In this document: in pieces, positions 37,564-44,698 of the stretch | Layout of the letters: each line of letters opens with the position of its first letter | Position numbering within the stretch: the first letter of the stretch is position 1 | From: Jannaschia sp. Os4 | GTDB lineage: Bacteria; Pseudomonadota; Alphaproteobacteria; Rhodobacterales; Rhodobacteraceae | Length of the DNA: 64,000 nucleotides | Direction: 5' to 3' | Assembly (NCBI RefSeq): GCF_016820245.1 | Contig: NZ_JAFCAR010000001.1 | Location: forward strand, 62,001 to 126,000 | Notes under the pieces: model-generated | The model's input: the letters and a program-made list of their open reading frames with translations, nothing else | Told to the model about the DNA's origin: nothing | Databases searched by the model: none | Made by a program: the position numbers and the translations under genes

Positions 37564-38534
37564 GCGGGCCGTCCGCCCGCCGCCGCGTAGGCCGCGTCGA
37601 TCACCGCTTGGGTCCCGCGCGCGTCCTCCAAGGTCCACGGGAACGCCGCCTCGCCCCGGACGGCGGCGGCGAAGGCCTCCACCTGCAGGACGTACTGGTT
37701 CACGTCCGGCCACCGCTCCACGACGGTGCGGGATCCGGTGACGACCTCCACCCGGGCCTCGCCGAACCGGCCGGGGTTGTAGGGCGCCGTCATCCGGATC
37801 AGCCCGGCGTCGCCGTGGAACAGGATGAACTGCTCCCGGATCATGCGCATCGCGTTCACCCAGTGCGCCGACACCCCGTCCGGGAAGCGCGCCGAGACGC
37901 GCGCGACCACGTCGCACCCCGCCTCCCAGTCGATGTCCGCATGGATCACCTCCGGCTCCGCCCCGAGCGCGAACCGCGTCGAGCCGTAGGTGTAGACCCC
38001 GACGTCCGGCAGCGCGCCGCCCCCTGTCGCGGCCGCGTTGCGGATGTTCCCCGGATCGTCGGAGTTGTCGTAGGTGAACACCGCCTCGACGTGGCGCAGC
38101 CGTCCGACCGCGCCCTCGGCCAGCAGCGCACGCACCCGGTGCCATTGGGGGTGGTGCACGATCATGTAGGCCTCCGCCGCCACCAGCCCGCTGCGGTCGC
38201 GCGCGTCGATCAGCGGCTGGATCGCCCCGGCGGACATCGCCGCAGGCTTCTCGACGAGCACGTGCTTGCCCGCCTCCAGCGCGCGGACGCCCCACTCGAC
38301 GTGCATCGTGTGCGGGAGCGGCACGTAGACCGCGTCCACCTCCGGGTCGGCCAGCAGGTCGTCGTAGGCGCCATGCACCCGCAGACCCGGGGCCAGCGCC
38401 TCGAACGGCGCGGCCTTGGCCGGGTCGCGGGTCGCGAGCGCGACCAGCGCGCTGCCCCGCGCGAGGTGGATCGCGGGCCCCATGTCGGACAGGGCGAACC
38501 CCGACGCCCCTAGGATGCCCCATCTGATCGTCAT
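37560..38534 (-). CDS. Gfo/Idh/MocA-family oxidoreductase
   Basis: The 324-residue NAD(P)-dependent sugar or polyol dehydrogenase has an N-terminal Rossmann domain starting IRWGILGASGFAL, the family signature VLVEKPAAMS (Lys of the EKP motif, about residues 94-97), and a C-terminal beta-sheet domain with GGGALPDVGVYT, where the catalytic Asp-His region is expected. Substrate unknown; D-xylose, glucose-fructose and inositol-type enzymes all share this form. Confidence 0.88.
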   Translation of the reverse strand: MTIRWGILGASGFALSDMGPAIHLARGSALVALATRDPAKAAPFEALAPGLRVHGAYDDLLADPEVDAVYVPLPHTMHVEWGVRALEAGKHVLVEKPAAMSAGAIQPLIDARDRSGLVAAEAYMIVHHPQWHRVRALLAEGAVGRLRHVEAVFTYDNSDDPGNIRNAAATGGGALPDVGVYTYGSTRFALGAEPEVIHADIDWEAGCDVVARVSARFPDGVSAHWVNAMRMIREQFILFHGDAGLIRMTAPYNPGRFGEARVEVVTGSRTVVERWPDVNQYVLQVEAFAAAVRGEAAFPWTLEDARGTQAVIDAAYAAAGGRPA

Positions 38535-38556
38535 GCGCCGCCCTCCTGCGCCCGGC

Positions 38557-39588
38557 CTAGCCGCTGATCGCCTGCCACGCCACCGCGCCACCGTAGATCG
38601 CCACGAGCGCGACGCTCTCGAACCCGATCCCCGCCGGGCCCCGCTTCTCGCGCCGCACCTGCCCCGCCAGCAGCACGGCGGTCATCAGGATCCCCACCGA
38701 GAGCCAGAAGAAGTCGCCGTCCTGCAGCGCATGGAACAGCGACCCCTCGCGGTAGGCCCCGTCCGAGGCGGCGAGGAACAGCGTGTCGAACGTGTTGCCC
38801 CCGATGATGCCGCCGACCGCCAGTTGCAGCGCCCCGCGCCGCACCGCGGCGATGGTGGTCACGAGTTCCGGGAGCGACGTCACCACGGCGGACATCAGCG
38901 CGCCGCCCAAGGTCGAGGAGATGCCGAACCGCGCGATGGTCTCGGACGTGGCCTGCGCCACCACCCACCCCGAGGCCGCGAGGAGGACGGCGAGACCCGC
39001 GAAGGCCAGCGCGGGCCCCCACGGCGACCGGTCGGCCTCGGACGCGTCCTCCGGCTCGTCGGCGCGGGTGTCCTCGGTCTGGACGGGCGTCCACATCGGG
39101 CGCGCGCGGACCTCCGCCGTCAGCTTCAGCGCGTAGGCGTAGGTGGCGACCATCAGCGCCGAGACGGGGTGCAGCCCCAGCACCGTGACGGGGGGCGCCG
39201 ACCATGCCACGAGCGGCAGGGTCAGCAGCGTGACGAGCGTGATGCCTTGGAAGATGTTGGCCACCTCGGCGGCGGCGTGCTCGAGGTTCACCTTGCGGTA
39301 GGTCAGGTCCGCCACGGCGAGGAAGGCGGTCTGCGCCGCGATCCCGCCCACGCCGTTGGAGAAGGCGAGGGACGCGTCCCCCGTCCACGCGGACGAGACC
39401 GAGACGACTAGGCCGGACAGGGAGGTGGCCGCGCCGAGGACGACGCCGCCCACGATCGCCTCGCCCCAGCCCGCGCGGTCGGCGATCACGTCGGCCAGCG
39501 CCGTCATGCGGATCGAGACCACGAGGATCACCGCGCCCGCCGCGGCGAAGGCGAGGAAGAGCCAGACGGTCGACAGGTCGGCGAGCAT
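38557..39588 (-). CDS. Cation/Ca2+ exchanger (CaCA family) with an altered first alpha repeat
   Basis: The 343-residue protein has about ten membrane helices in two inverted halves joined by an acidic cytoplasmic loop (about 168-190, TEDTRADEPEDASEADRS). The second alpha repeat is canonical, ending VVTSLPELVTTIAAVRRG and GGNTFDTLFL. The first repeat reads GAATSLSGLVVSVSSAW: the Pro-Glu expected after TSL is replaced by Ser-Gly, so one of the two symmetry-related acidic ion ligands is missing. It probably exchanges Na+ or H+ for Ca2+ or another cation; the change may shift specificity. Confidence 0.8.
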   Translation of the reverse strand: MLADLSTVWLFLAFAAAGAVILVVSIRMTALADVIADRAGWGEAIVGGVVLGAATSLSGLVVSVSSAWTGDASLAFSNGVGGIAAQTAFLAVADLTYRKVNLEHAAAEVANIFQGITLVTLLTLPLVAWSAPPVTVLGLHPVSALMVATYAYALKLTAEVRARPMWTPVQTEDTRADEPEDASEADRSPWGPALAFAGLAVLLAASGWVVAQATSETIARFGISSTLGGALMSAVVTSLPELVTTIAAVRRGALQLAVGGIIGGNTFDTLFLAASDGAYREGSLFHALQDGDFFWLSVGILMTAVLLAGQVRREKRGPAGIGFESVALVAIYGGAVAWQAISG

Positions 39589-39621
39589 CGTCGCCCAACC
39601 GCGGAGCAGGAGGCCCGTTCC

Positions 39622-39891
39622 CTACTTCAACTGGCTGTCCTTCGACCCGCGCCGGTTGATCCCCGCCCGCGGCGCGGCCCGCACGTCCCGCTCGGAGGCG
39701 CAGTCGAGGCACAGCTTCACCCCCGGCAGCGCCGCGCGGCGGCTCTCGGGGATCGGCTCCTCGCATTCGGCGCAATGGGTCAGGCTCTTGCCGGCGGGCC
39801 GGGCCTTCGCCCGCATCCGCGCGAGCTCGTCCTGCACCGACGCCTCGATCTGCTCGCCCACCGCCCCGTCCTTGGCCCAGCCGCCCGCCAT
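39622..39891 (-). CDS. DksA/TraR-like C4 zinc-finger protein
   Basis: The 89-residue product has a helical N terminus (IEASVQDELARMRAKARP) and a C4 zinc finger: THCAECEEPIPESRR, then GVKLCLDCASERD. This is the short TraR/YbiI form of the DksA family, which can bind the RNA polymerase secondary channel. It ends in a basic tail. Its ATG overlaps the DUF1428 stop by one base (TGATG). Confidence 0.88.
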   Translation of the reverse strand: MAGGWAKDGAVGEQIEASVQDELARMRAKARPAGKSLTHCAECEEPIPESRRAALPGVKLCLDCASERDVRAAPRAGINRRGSKDSQLK

Positions 39892-40259
39892 CACGCGCGC
39901 TCGGACATGACGGGCGCGAAGCCGCCCCAGATCATCCGCGCCCCGTCGAAGGGCATCTCGGACATCCCCGCCATCACCTCCGCGAACGCGGGGTCCCGCA
40001 TCCTCGCGTTGGCCGCCTCGTAGGTCGCTTTGTCGGGCCACTCGATCCACGAGAGGACGACCGTCTCGCCCGGCTCGGCCTTCACGGCCATCGGCATCGA
40101 CGTGACCTCGCCGTCGGGCACGTCGTCGCCCCATGTCTCGACCGCCGCCGTGGCCCCAAGCGGCTTGAAGATCACCTCCCATGCCTCGCGGGCATGGGCC
40201 ACGAACTCGGCCTTGCGCGCCTCGGGCACGGCCGCCACGGCCCCCATGTAGTAGGTCAT
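39891..40259 (-). CDS. DUF1428-family protein
   Basis: The 122-residue protein of the dimeric alpha-beta barrel type shows the family segments AVPEARKAEFVAHAREAWEV, FKPLGATAAVETWGDDVPDG, VVLSWIEWPDKATYEAANAR and MPFDGARMIWGGFAPV. DUF1428 proteins are small and cytoplasmic; their function is not established. ATG at 40259 gives the normal start MTYYMGAVAAVP. It is translationally coupled to the downstream zinc-finger gene. Confidence 0.88.
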   Translation of the reverse strand: MTYYMGAVAAVPEARKAEFVAHAREAWEVIFKPLGATAAVETWGDDVPDGEVTSMPMAVKAEPGETVVLSWIEWPDKATYEAANARMRDPAFAEVMAGMSEMPFDGARMIWGGFAPVMSERA

Positions 40260-40290
40260 CGGCACATCCTCCCGGCCCCACCCTACCATG

Positions 40291-40320
40291 AAAGAGAGGG
40301 CGCGGTCGCCCACGCCCTCT
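40291..40320 (-). terminator. Probable rpoH terminator
   Basis: AGAGGGCG (40295-40302) and CGCCCTCT (40313-40320) form a perfect 8-bp stem with a 10-base loop. On the minus strand it is followed by CTTTC. It lies 53 bases after the rpoH stop. Confidence 0.55.
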
Positions 40321-40372
40321 GCTCCTCGGTCCGATCATCCCGGCGGGACGGCCCCGCAATGGGCCGATCCGG

Positions 40373-41272
40373 TCAGGCCGTGACCTTCACGACGCCCTTC
40401 TCGCGCGCCAGTTCCTTCACGCGCTTCTGCAGCTTCTCGAAGGCGCGAACCTCGATCTGGCGGATGCGCTCGCGCGAGACGCCGTACTTGCCCGACAGGT
40501 CCTCCAGCGTGACCGTCTCCTCGGACAGGCGCCGCTGGGTCAGGATGTCCTTCTCGCGGTCGTTGAGCACGTCCATCGCCTCGGCCATCAAGCCGATCCG
40601 GGTCTGGTACTCGTCCTTCTCGGCATAGTCCGCCGCTTGGTCCGCGTCGTCGTCGGCCAGCCAGTCCTGCCACTGGGTCGTCGAGTCCCCGTCCGAGCCG
40701 ACCATAACGTTCAGGGACGCGTCGCCCCCGGACATGCGGCGGTTCATCGACGTCACCTCGGCCTCGGTCACGCCGAGGTCGTTGGCGATGCGCTGGACGT
40801 TCTCGGGGCGCAGGTCGCCCTCCTCCAGCGCGCCGATGCGGTTCTTCGCCTTGCGGAGGTTGAAGAACAGCTTCTTCTGCGCGGACGTCGTGCCCAGCTT
40901 CACCATCGACCACGAGCGCAGGACGTATTCCTGGATCGCGGCGCGGATCCACCACATCGCGTAGGTGGCGAGGCGGAAGCCCTTCTCGGGGTCGAACTTC
41001 TTGACGGCCTGCATCAGGCCGACGTTCGCCTCCGAGATCACCTCGGCCTGCGGCAGGCCGTAGCCGCGATAACCCATGGCGATCTTGGCGGCGAGGCGCA
41101 GGTGGCTGGTGACGAGCTGGTGGGCCGCGTCGCGGTCCTCGTCCTCGACCCAGCGCTTGGCGAGCATGTATTCCTGCTCCGGCTCCAGCATGGGGAACTT
41201 GCGGATTTCCTGCAGGTAGCGGTTGAGGCCCTGTTCGGGGGACGGGGCCGGCAATGACGTGGCGTTGGCCAA
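40373..41272 (-). CDS. rpoH: RNA polymerase heat-shock sigma factor RpoH
   Basis: This is a 299-residue sigma-70-family factor of the sigma-32 group. It has region 2 (about 50-120: LRLAAKIAMGYRGYGLPQAE, FDPEKGFRLATYAMWWIRAA), the RpoH box QKKLFFNLRKAKNRIG at about 131-146, and region 4 with LSGKYGVSRERIRQIEVRAF near the C terminus. It directs transcription of chaperone and protease genes and is expected to be turned over by FtsH, whose gene is at 2461. Rhodobacterales often have two RpoH paralogues; only this one is in the window. Upstream lies a perfect 10-bp-arm dyad. Confidence 0.96.
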   Translation of the reverse strand: MANATSLPAPSPEQGLNRYLQEIRKFPMLEPEQEYMLAKRWVEDEDRDAAHQLVTSHLRLAAKIAMGYRGYGLPQAEVISEANVGLMQAVKKFDPEKGFRLATYAMWWIRAAIQEYVLRSWSMVKLGTTSAQKKLFFNLRKAKNRIGALEEGDLRPENVQRIANDLGVTEAEVTSMNRRMSGGDASLNVMVGSDGDSTTQWQDWLADDDADQAADYAEKDEYQTRIGLMAEAMDVLNDREKDILTQRRLSEETVTLEDLSGKYGVSRERIRQIEVRAFEKLQKRVKELAREKGVVKVTA

Positions 41273-41357
41273 ATGCGTGTCTCCCTCTCGGTCCGGGGGC
41301 GTGGACCACCCCCTTTTGGAAGAAGGATGTGGGCGCCCCCGATGGGGTGTTCAAGAC

Positions 41358-41378
41358 TGAACCGAACCGTTCGGTTCA
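41358..41378. promoter_or_regulatory. Perfect dyad upstream of rpoH
   Basis: TGAACCGAAC and GTTCGGTTCA are perfect 10-bp arms around one C. It lies 86-106 bases upstream of the rpoH start and 95 bases after the stop of the pseudouridine synthase gene on the same strand. It may be an operator or a hairpin. Directly beyond it on the minus strand is CTTGAA (plus 41350-41355), similar to a sigma-32 -35 box, but the matching -10 is poor. Confidence 0.45.
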
Positions 41379-41472
41379 CTAAATCGTGCACCCGCAGGAT
41401 GGGGGGCCGGGGCGCTACGCACAATCTGCGCGCGAACCCCCTCCCCCGTGCGCGGACGCACATGTCCCCCTT

Positions 41473-42480
41473 TCAACGGCGCGACGGATTCAGCCGTTCC
41501 ATCAGCGTGGCCATGTCGTCCGGGATCGGCGCGCGAAACCGCATCCGCGCGCCGTCCGCCGGGTGCTCGAAGCCAAGGGTCTCGGCGTGGAGCGCCTGCC
41601 GCGGGAAGGCCCGCGCCGCCTCGGCCCCCGGCTGCGACGACGGCAGGCGGCGGGTGCCGCCATAGACCGGGTCGCCGATCAGCCCATGGCCCGCATACTG
41701 CAGGTGCACCCGGATCTGATGGGTCCGCCCCGTCTCCAGCCGGCAGGCGACCAGAGCGGCGGCGCCGTAGGCCTCCACCACCTCCACCCGAGTCACGGCG
41801 TGGCGCCCCGCGTCCCACGTCACCGCCTGCCGCTGCCGGTCCGTGCGATGCCGCACGAGATGGGTCGCCACCTTCAGCGTGGCCCCCTCCCACGACACGC
41901 CGCGCAGCCCGCGCAGGCGCGGATCGGCCGGGTCCGGCACCCCGAAGCACAGCGCGAGGTAGCGGCGCTCGGCGGTGTGGGCGGCGAACTGCGCGGCCAG
42001 CGCGTGGTGGGCTCGGTCGGACTTGGCCACCACCAGGAGGCCGGACGTGTCCTTGTCGATCCGGTGCACGATCCCCGGCCGCCGCGCCCCGCCCACGCCG
42101 GAAAGGTCCCCGCCCAGATGGTGCAGCAGCGCGTTGACCAGCGTCCCCGACGGCGTTCCCGGCGCGGGATGGACGACCATGCCGGCGGGCTTGTCCACCA
42201 CCAGCAGGTCGTCGTCCTCGTGCAGGATCGACAGCGGGATGGCCTCGGGCTGGTCGTCGGGGGTGGCGGCCTCGGGCACGTCGATCTCGACACGGTCGCC
42301 CTCCGCCGCGCGGTCCTTCGCCCCCGCCACGCGCCCGTTGACCCGGACGCGCCCCTCCCCCAACAGACGGGCGAGCCGGGAGCGCGACAGGTGCGCCTCC
42401 GCGGGCACGTCGCGCGCGACCGCCTTGTCGAGCCGCGCGGGCGGCTCCGGGCCGAGGAGGAACGAGACGATGCCGGACAC
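41473..42480 (-). CDS. rluD: RluD-type 23S rRNA pseudouridine synthase
   Basis: The 335-residue protein has an N-terminal S4 domain (about 15-75: LSRSRLARLLGEGRVRVNG) and a RluA-type catalytic domain with HRIDKDTSGLLVVAKSD (catalytic Asp), ETGRTHQIRVHLQYAGHGLI and GDPVYGG. It isomerises uridines in helix 69 or a similar site of 23S rRNA. The best start is GTG at 42480 (protein VSGIVSFLLG); this overlaps, head to head, the ATG region of the divergent gene at 42470. RluC/RluA specificity cannot be excluded. Confidence 0.9.
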   Translation of the reverse strand: MSGIVSFLLGPEPPARLDKAVARDVPAEAHLSRSRLARLLGEGRVRVNGRVAGAKDRAAEGDRVEIDVPEAATPDDQPEAIPLSILHEDDDLLVVDKPAGMVVHPAPGTPSGTLVNALLHHLGGDLSGVGGARRPGIVHRIDKDTSGLLVVAKSDRAHHALAAQFAAHTAERRYLALCFGVPDPADPRLRGLRGVSWEGATLKVATHLVRHRTDRQRQAVTWDAGRHAVTRVEVVEAYGAAALVACRLETGRTHQIRVHLQYAGHGLIGDPVYGGTRRLPSSQPGAEAARAFPRQALHAETLGFEHPADGARMRFRAPIPDDMATLMERLNPSRR

Positions 42481-42754
42481 GCCCGACCCTCTGCCCCCGG
42501 ACCTGCGGTTCCTCAAGGGGCTCGTGCTGGCGCTGACCGCGACGATGATCGGCGCCGCCGTGGCCGTGGTGGCGCTCCTCTGGACGCGCCTGCCCGCGCC
42601 GGTGCGCGCGCCCGAGGGGCTTGCGATCCCGGCGGGCACCCCGGTCGAGGCGGTCACGCGCGGGCGCGGCTGGTGGATCGTGACGACGGCGGACGGGCGG
42701 GTGATGACCTTCGACGCCGACGGCGCGATGCTGCGCGAGATCGACCTGAACTGA
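42470..42754 (+). CDS. Small one-helix membrane protein (DUF6476-like)
   Basis: The 94-residue product has one membrane helix (about 16-38: LKGLVLALTATMIGAAVAVV), then a short soluble beta part with WWIVTTADGRVMTFDADGAM. Proteins of this size and layout next to rluD are common in Rhodobacteraceae. The ATG lies 10 bases inside the opposite-strand start of the pseudouridine synthase. It ends 3 bases before the convergent idnD stop. Function unknown. Confidence 0.75.
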   Translation: MPDTPDPLPPDLRFLKGLVLALTATMIGAAVAVVALLWTRLPAPVRAPEGLAIPAGTPVEAVTRGRGWWIVTTADGRVMTFDADGAMLREIDLN

Positions 42755-42757
42755 CGC

Positions 42758-43792
42758 TCAGAACGCGATCTGCGCCTTGACCACCCGCGCCCGGTCACCC
42801 GCCATCTCGAACCCCGCGACCGCGTCCTCCACGCCCACCGTCTCGGACACGAGGTCGGCCGTCTCGATCAGCCCCTTGCGCATCAGGCTGACGCCGGTGG
42901 CGAACTCCGGGTGGAAGCGGAACGACCCGCGCCACCCGATCTCCTTGGCCGTCATCTGCTGCAGCGGCACGGTCATGTCGCCGCCCAGCCCCAGCTGCAC
43001 GACGGTGCCGCGGGGCCGCACGGCGGGGATCGCCCCGCGCAGCGCCGCCTCGGCGCCCGAGCACTCGAACAGGACGTCGAACGCCCCCTTGCCGCCCGAG
43101 TAGGGGGCCAGCGCGTCCCCGTCGCGCGCGTCCAGCGTCGCGTCCGCCCCGCCCCGCTGCGCCGCCGCCAAGGGCAGCGCGGCGAGGTCCGTCCCCACCA
43201 CGAGGTCCGCCCCCGCCCGACGCGCCACGCGCACCATCAACTGCCCGATCGGCCCCAGCCCCGTCACCAGCACCGACTTGCCCTGCAGGTCCCCGGCCTG
43301 CCGCCCGGCATGCAGGCAGACGGCCAAAGGCTCGGCCATCGCCGCCTCCGCGGCCGAGAGCGCGCCCGCCGGCACGCATTGCGCGGCATCCGCCACGATC
43401 ACCTCGCGGAACGCCCCTTGGATGTGCGGCATCGGCATCGCCGAGCCGTAGAAGCGCATGTTCTCGCAATGGTTCGGCAGCCCCTCGAGGCAGTATGCGC
43501 AGGCGCGGCAGGGCCGCGACGGCGACACCGCGACCCGCTCGCCCACGGAGAGGCCGTCCACCCCCTCCCCCAGCGCCTCGACCACGCCCGCCACCTCGTG
43601 CCCGAGGATCATCGGCTCCCGCAGGCGCACCGTGCCGAAGCCGCCATGCTGGTAGTAGTGCAGGTCCGACCCGCAGATGCCCCCGCGCTCGATCCGCACC
43701 CGCACCTCGCCGGGGCCGGGATCGCCGACGGCGCGCTCCTCCAGCCGGAGGTCGCGGGGGGCGTGGAGGACGAGCGCGCGCGCGGTGGTCAT
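42758..43792 (-). CDS. idnD: L-idonate 5-dehydrogenase (zinc MDR family)
   Basis: The 344-residue medium-chain dehydrogenase has the catalytic-zinc segments GGICGSDLHYYQHGGFG and ILGHEVAGVVEALGEGV, a four-Cys structural zinc lobe in CRACAYCLEGLPNHCENM, and a Rossmann NAD site VLVTGLGPIGQLMVRVARRA. Sequence and the divergent SDR partner at 43930 support oxidation of L-idonate to 5-ketogluconate. Sorbitol/xylitol-type activity is an alternative. The spacer between the two genes (138 bases) probably holds both promoters. Confidence 0.85.
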   Translation of the reverse strand: MTTARALVLHAPRDLRLEERAVGDPGPGEVRVRIERGGICGSDLHYYQHGGFGTVRLREPMILGHEVAGVVEALGEGVDGLSVGERVAVSPSRPCRACAYCLEGLPNHCENMRFYGSAMPMPHIQGAFREVIVADAAQCVPAGALSAAEAAMAEPLAVCLHAGRQAGDLQGKSVLVTGLGPIGQLMVRVARRAGADLVVGTDLAALPLAAAQRGGADATLDARDGDALAPYSGGKGAFDVLFECSGAEAALRGAIPAVRPRGTVVQLGLGGDMTVPLQQMTAKEIGWRGSFRFHPEFATGVSLMRKGLIETADLVSETVGVEDAVAGFEMAGDRARVVKAQIAF

Positions 43793-43929
43793 CGGGGGGG
43801 CTTCCTTGACGGCGGGGACGCCCCACCCCACACCGGGCGCGACCGCTCGTCCAGCCCCGCCGGTGCTTGACGGCAACCCTTCGTTCACCTTTCGCCGCCA
43901 TATCCCGAGCGACCCACGGAGCCCCGCCC

Positions 43930-44697
43930 ATGTCCCATCCGCTCTTCGACCTCACGGGCCGCCGCGCGCTGGTCACCGGCTCGTCGCAGGGGATCGGACT
44001 GGCGCTGGCCAAGGGCCTTGCCGAGGCGGGGGCCGAGGTCGTGCTCAACGGCCGCGACGCCGCCAAGCTGGAGGTGGCCGCCGCCGGCCTGCGCGAGACC
44101 GGCGCGACCGCCCGCACGCTCGCCTTCGACGTCACCGACCACGCCGCCGCCCGCGCCGCCGTCGACGGGCTGGAGTCCGAGGGGCTGGCGCTCGACATCC
44201 TCGTGAACAACGCCGGGATGCAGCACCGCACCCCGCTGGAGGACTTCGCGCCCGAGGACTTCGAGCGGCTGATGACCACCAACGTGTCCAGCGTGTTCAA
44301 CGTGGGCCAAGCGGTCGCGCGCCACATGATCGCGCGGGGCGCGGGGCGGATCGTCAACATCGCGTCGGTGCAGTCCGCCCTCGCCCGACCCGGCATCGCC
44401 CCCTACACCGCCTCCAAGGGCGCGGTGACCAACCTCACCAAGGGGATGGCGACCGACTGGGCCAAGCACGGGCTGCAGGTCAACGCGTTGGCGCCCGGCT
44501 ACTTCGAGACGCCGCTCAACGCCGCGCTCGTGGCCGACCCCGCCTTCACCGAATGGCTGGCCAAGCGGACGCCCGCCGGACGCTGGGGCCGGGTCGAGGA
44601 ACTGGTCGGCGCCTGCATCTTCCTGTCGTCCGACGCGGCGAGCTTCGTGAACGGCACGACGCTCTTCGTGGACGGCGGCGTCACCGCCTCGCTCTAG
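43930..44697 (+). CDS. idnO: Gluconate 5-dehydrogenase-like SDR
   Basis: The 255-residue SDR has the cofactor loop VTGSSQGIGLALAKGLAEAG, the LVNNAGMQHRTPLEDF motif (typical of gluconate 5-dehydrogenase), catalytic Ser in NIASVQSALARPG and YTASKGAV (YxxxK), and the C-terminal FVNGTTLFVDGGVTASL. It would reduce 5-ketogluconate to gluconate, completing L-idonate use with idnD. ATG at 43930 follows GGAGCC. The next gene starts 1 base after the stop. Confidence 0.87.
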   Translation: MSHPLFDLTGRRALVTGSSQGIGLALAKGLAEAGAEVVLNGRDAAKLEVAAAGLRETGATARTLAFDVTDHAAARAAVDGLESEGLALDILVNNAGMQHRTPLEDFAPEDFERLMTTNVSSVFNVGQAVARHMIARGAGRIVNIASVQSALARPGIAPYTASKGAVTNLTKGMATDWAKHGLQVNALAPGYFETPLNAALVADPAFTEWLAKRTPAGRWGRVEELVGACIFLSSDAASFVNGTTLFVDGGVTASL

Positions 44698-44698
44698 G

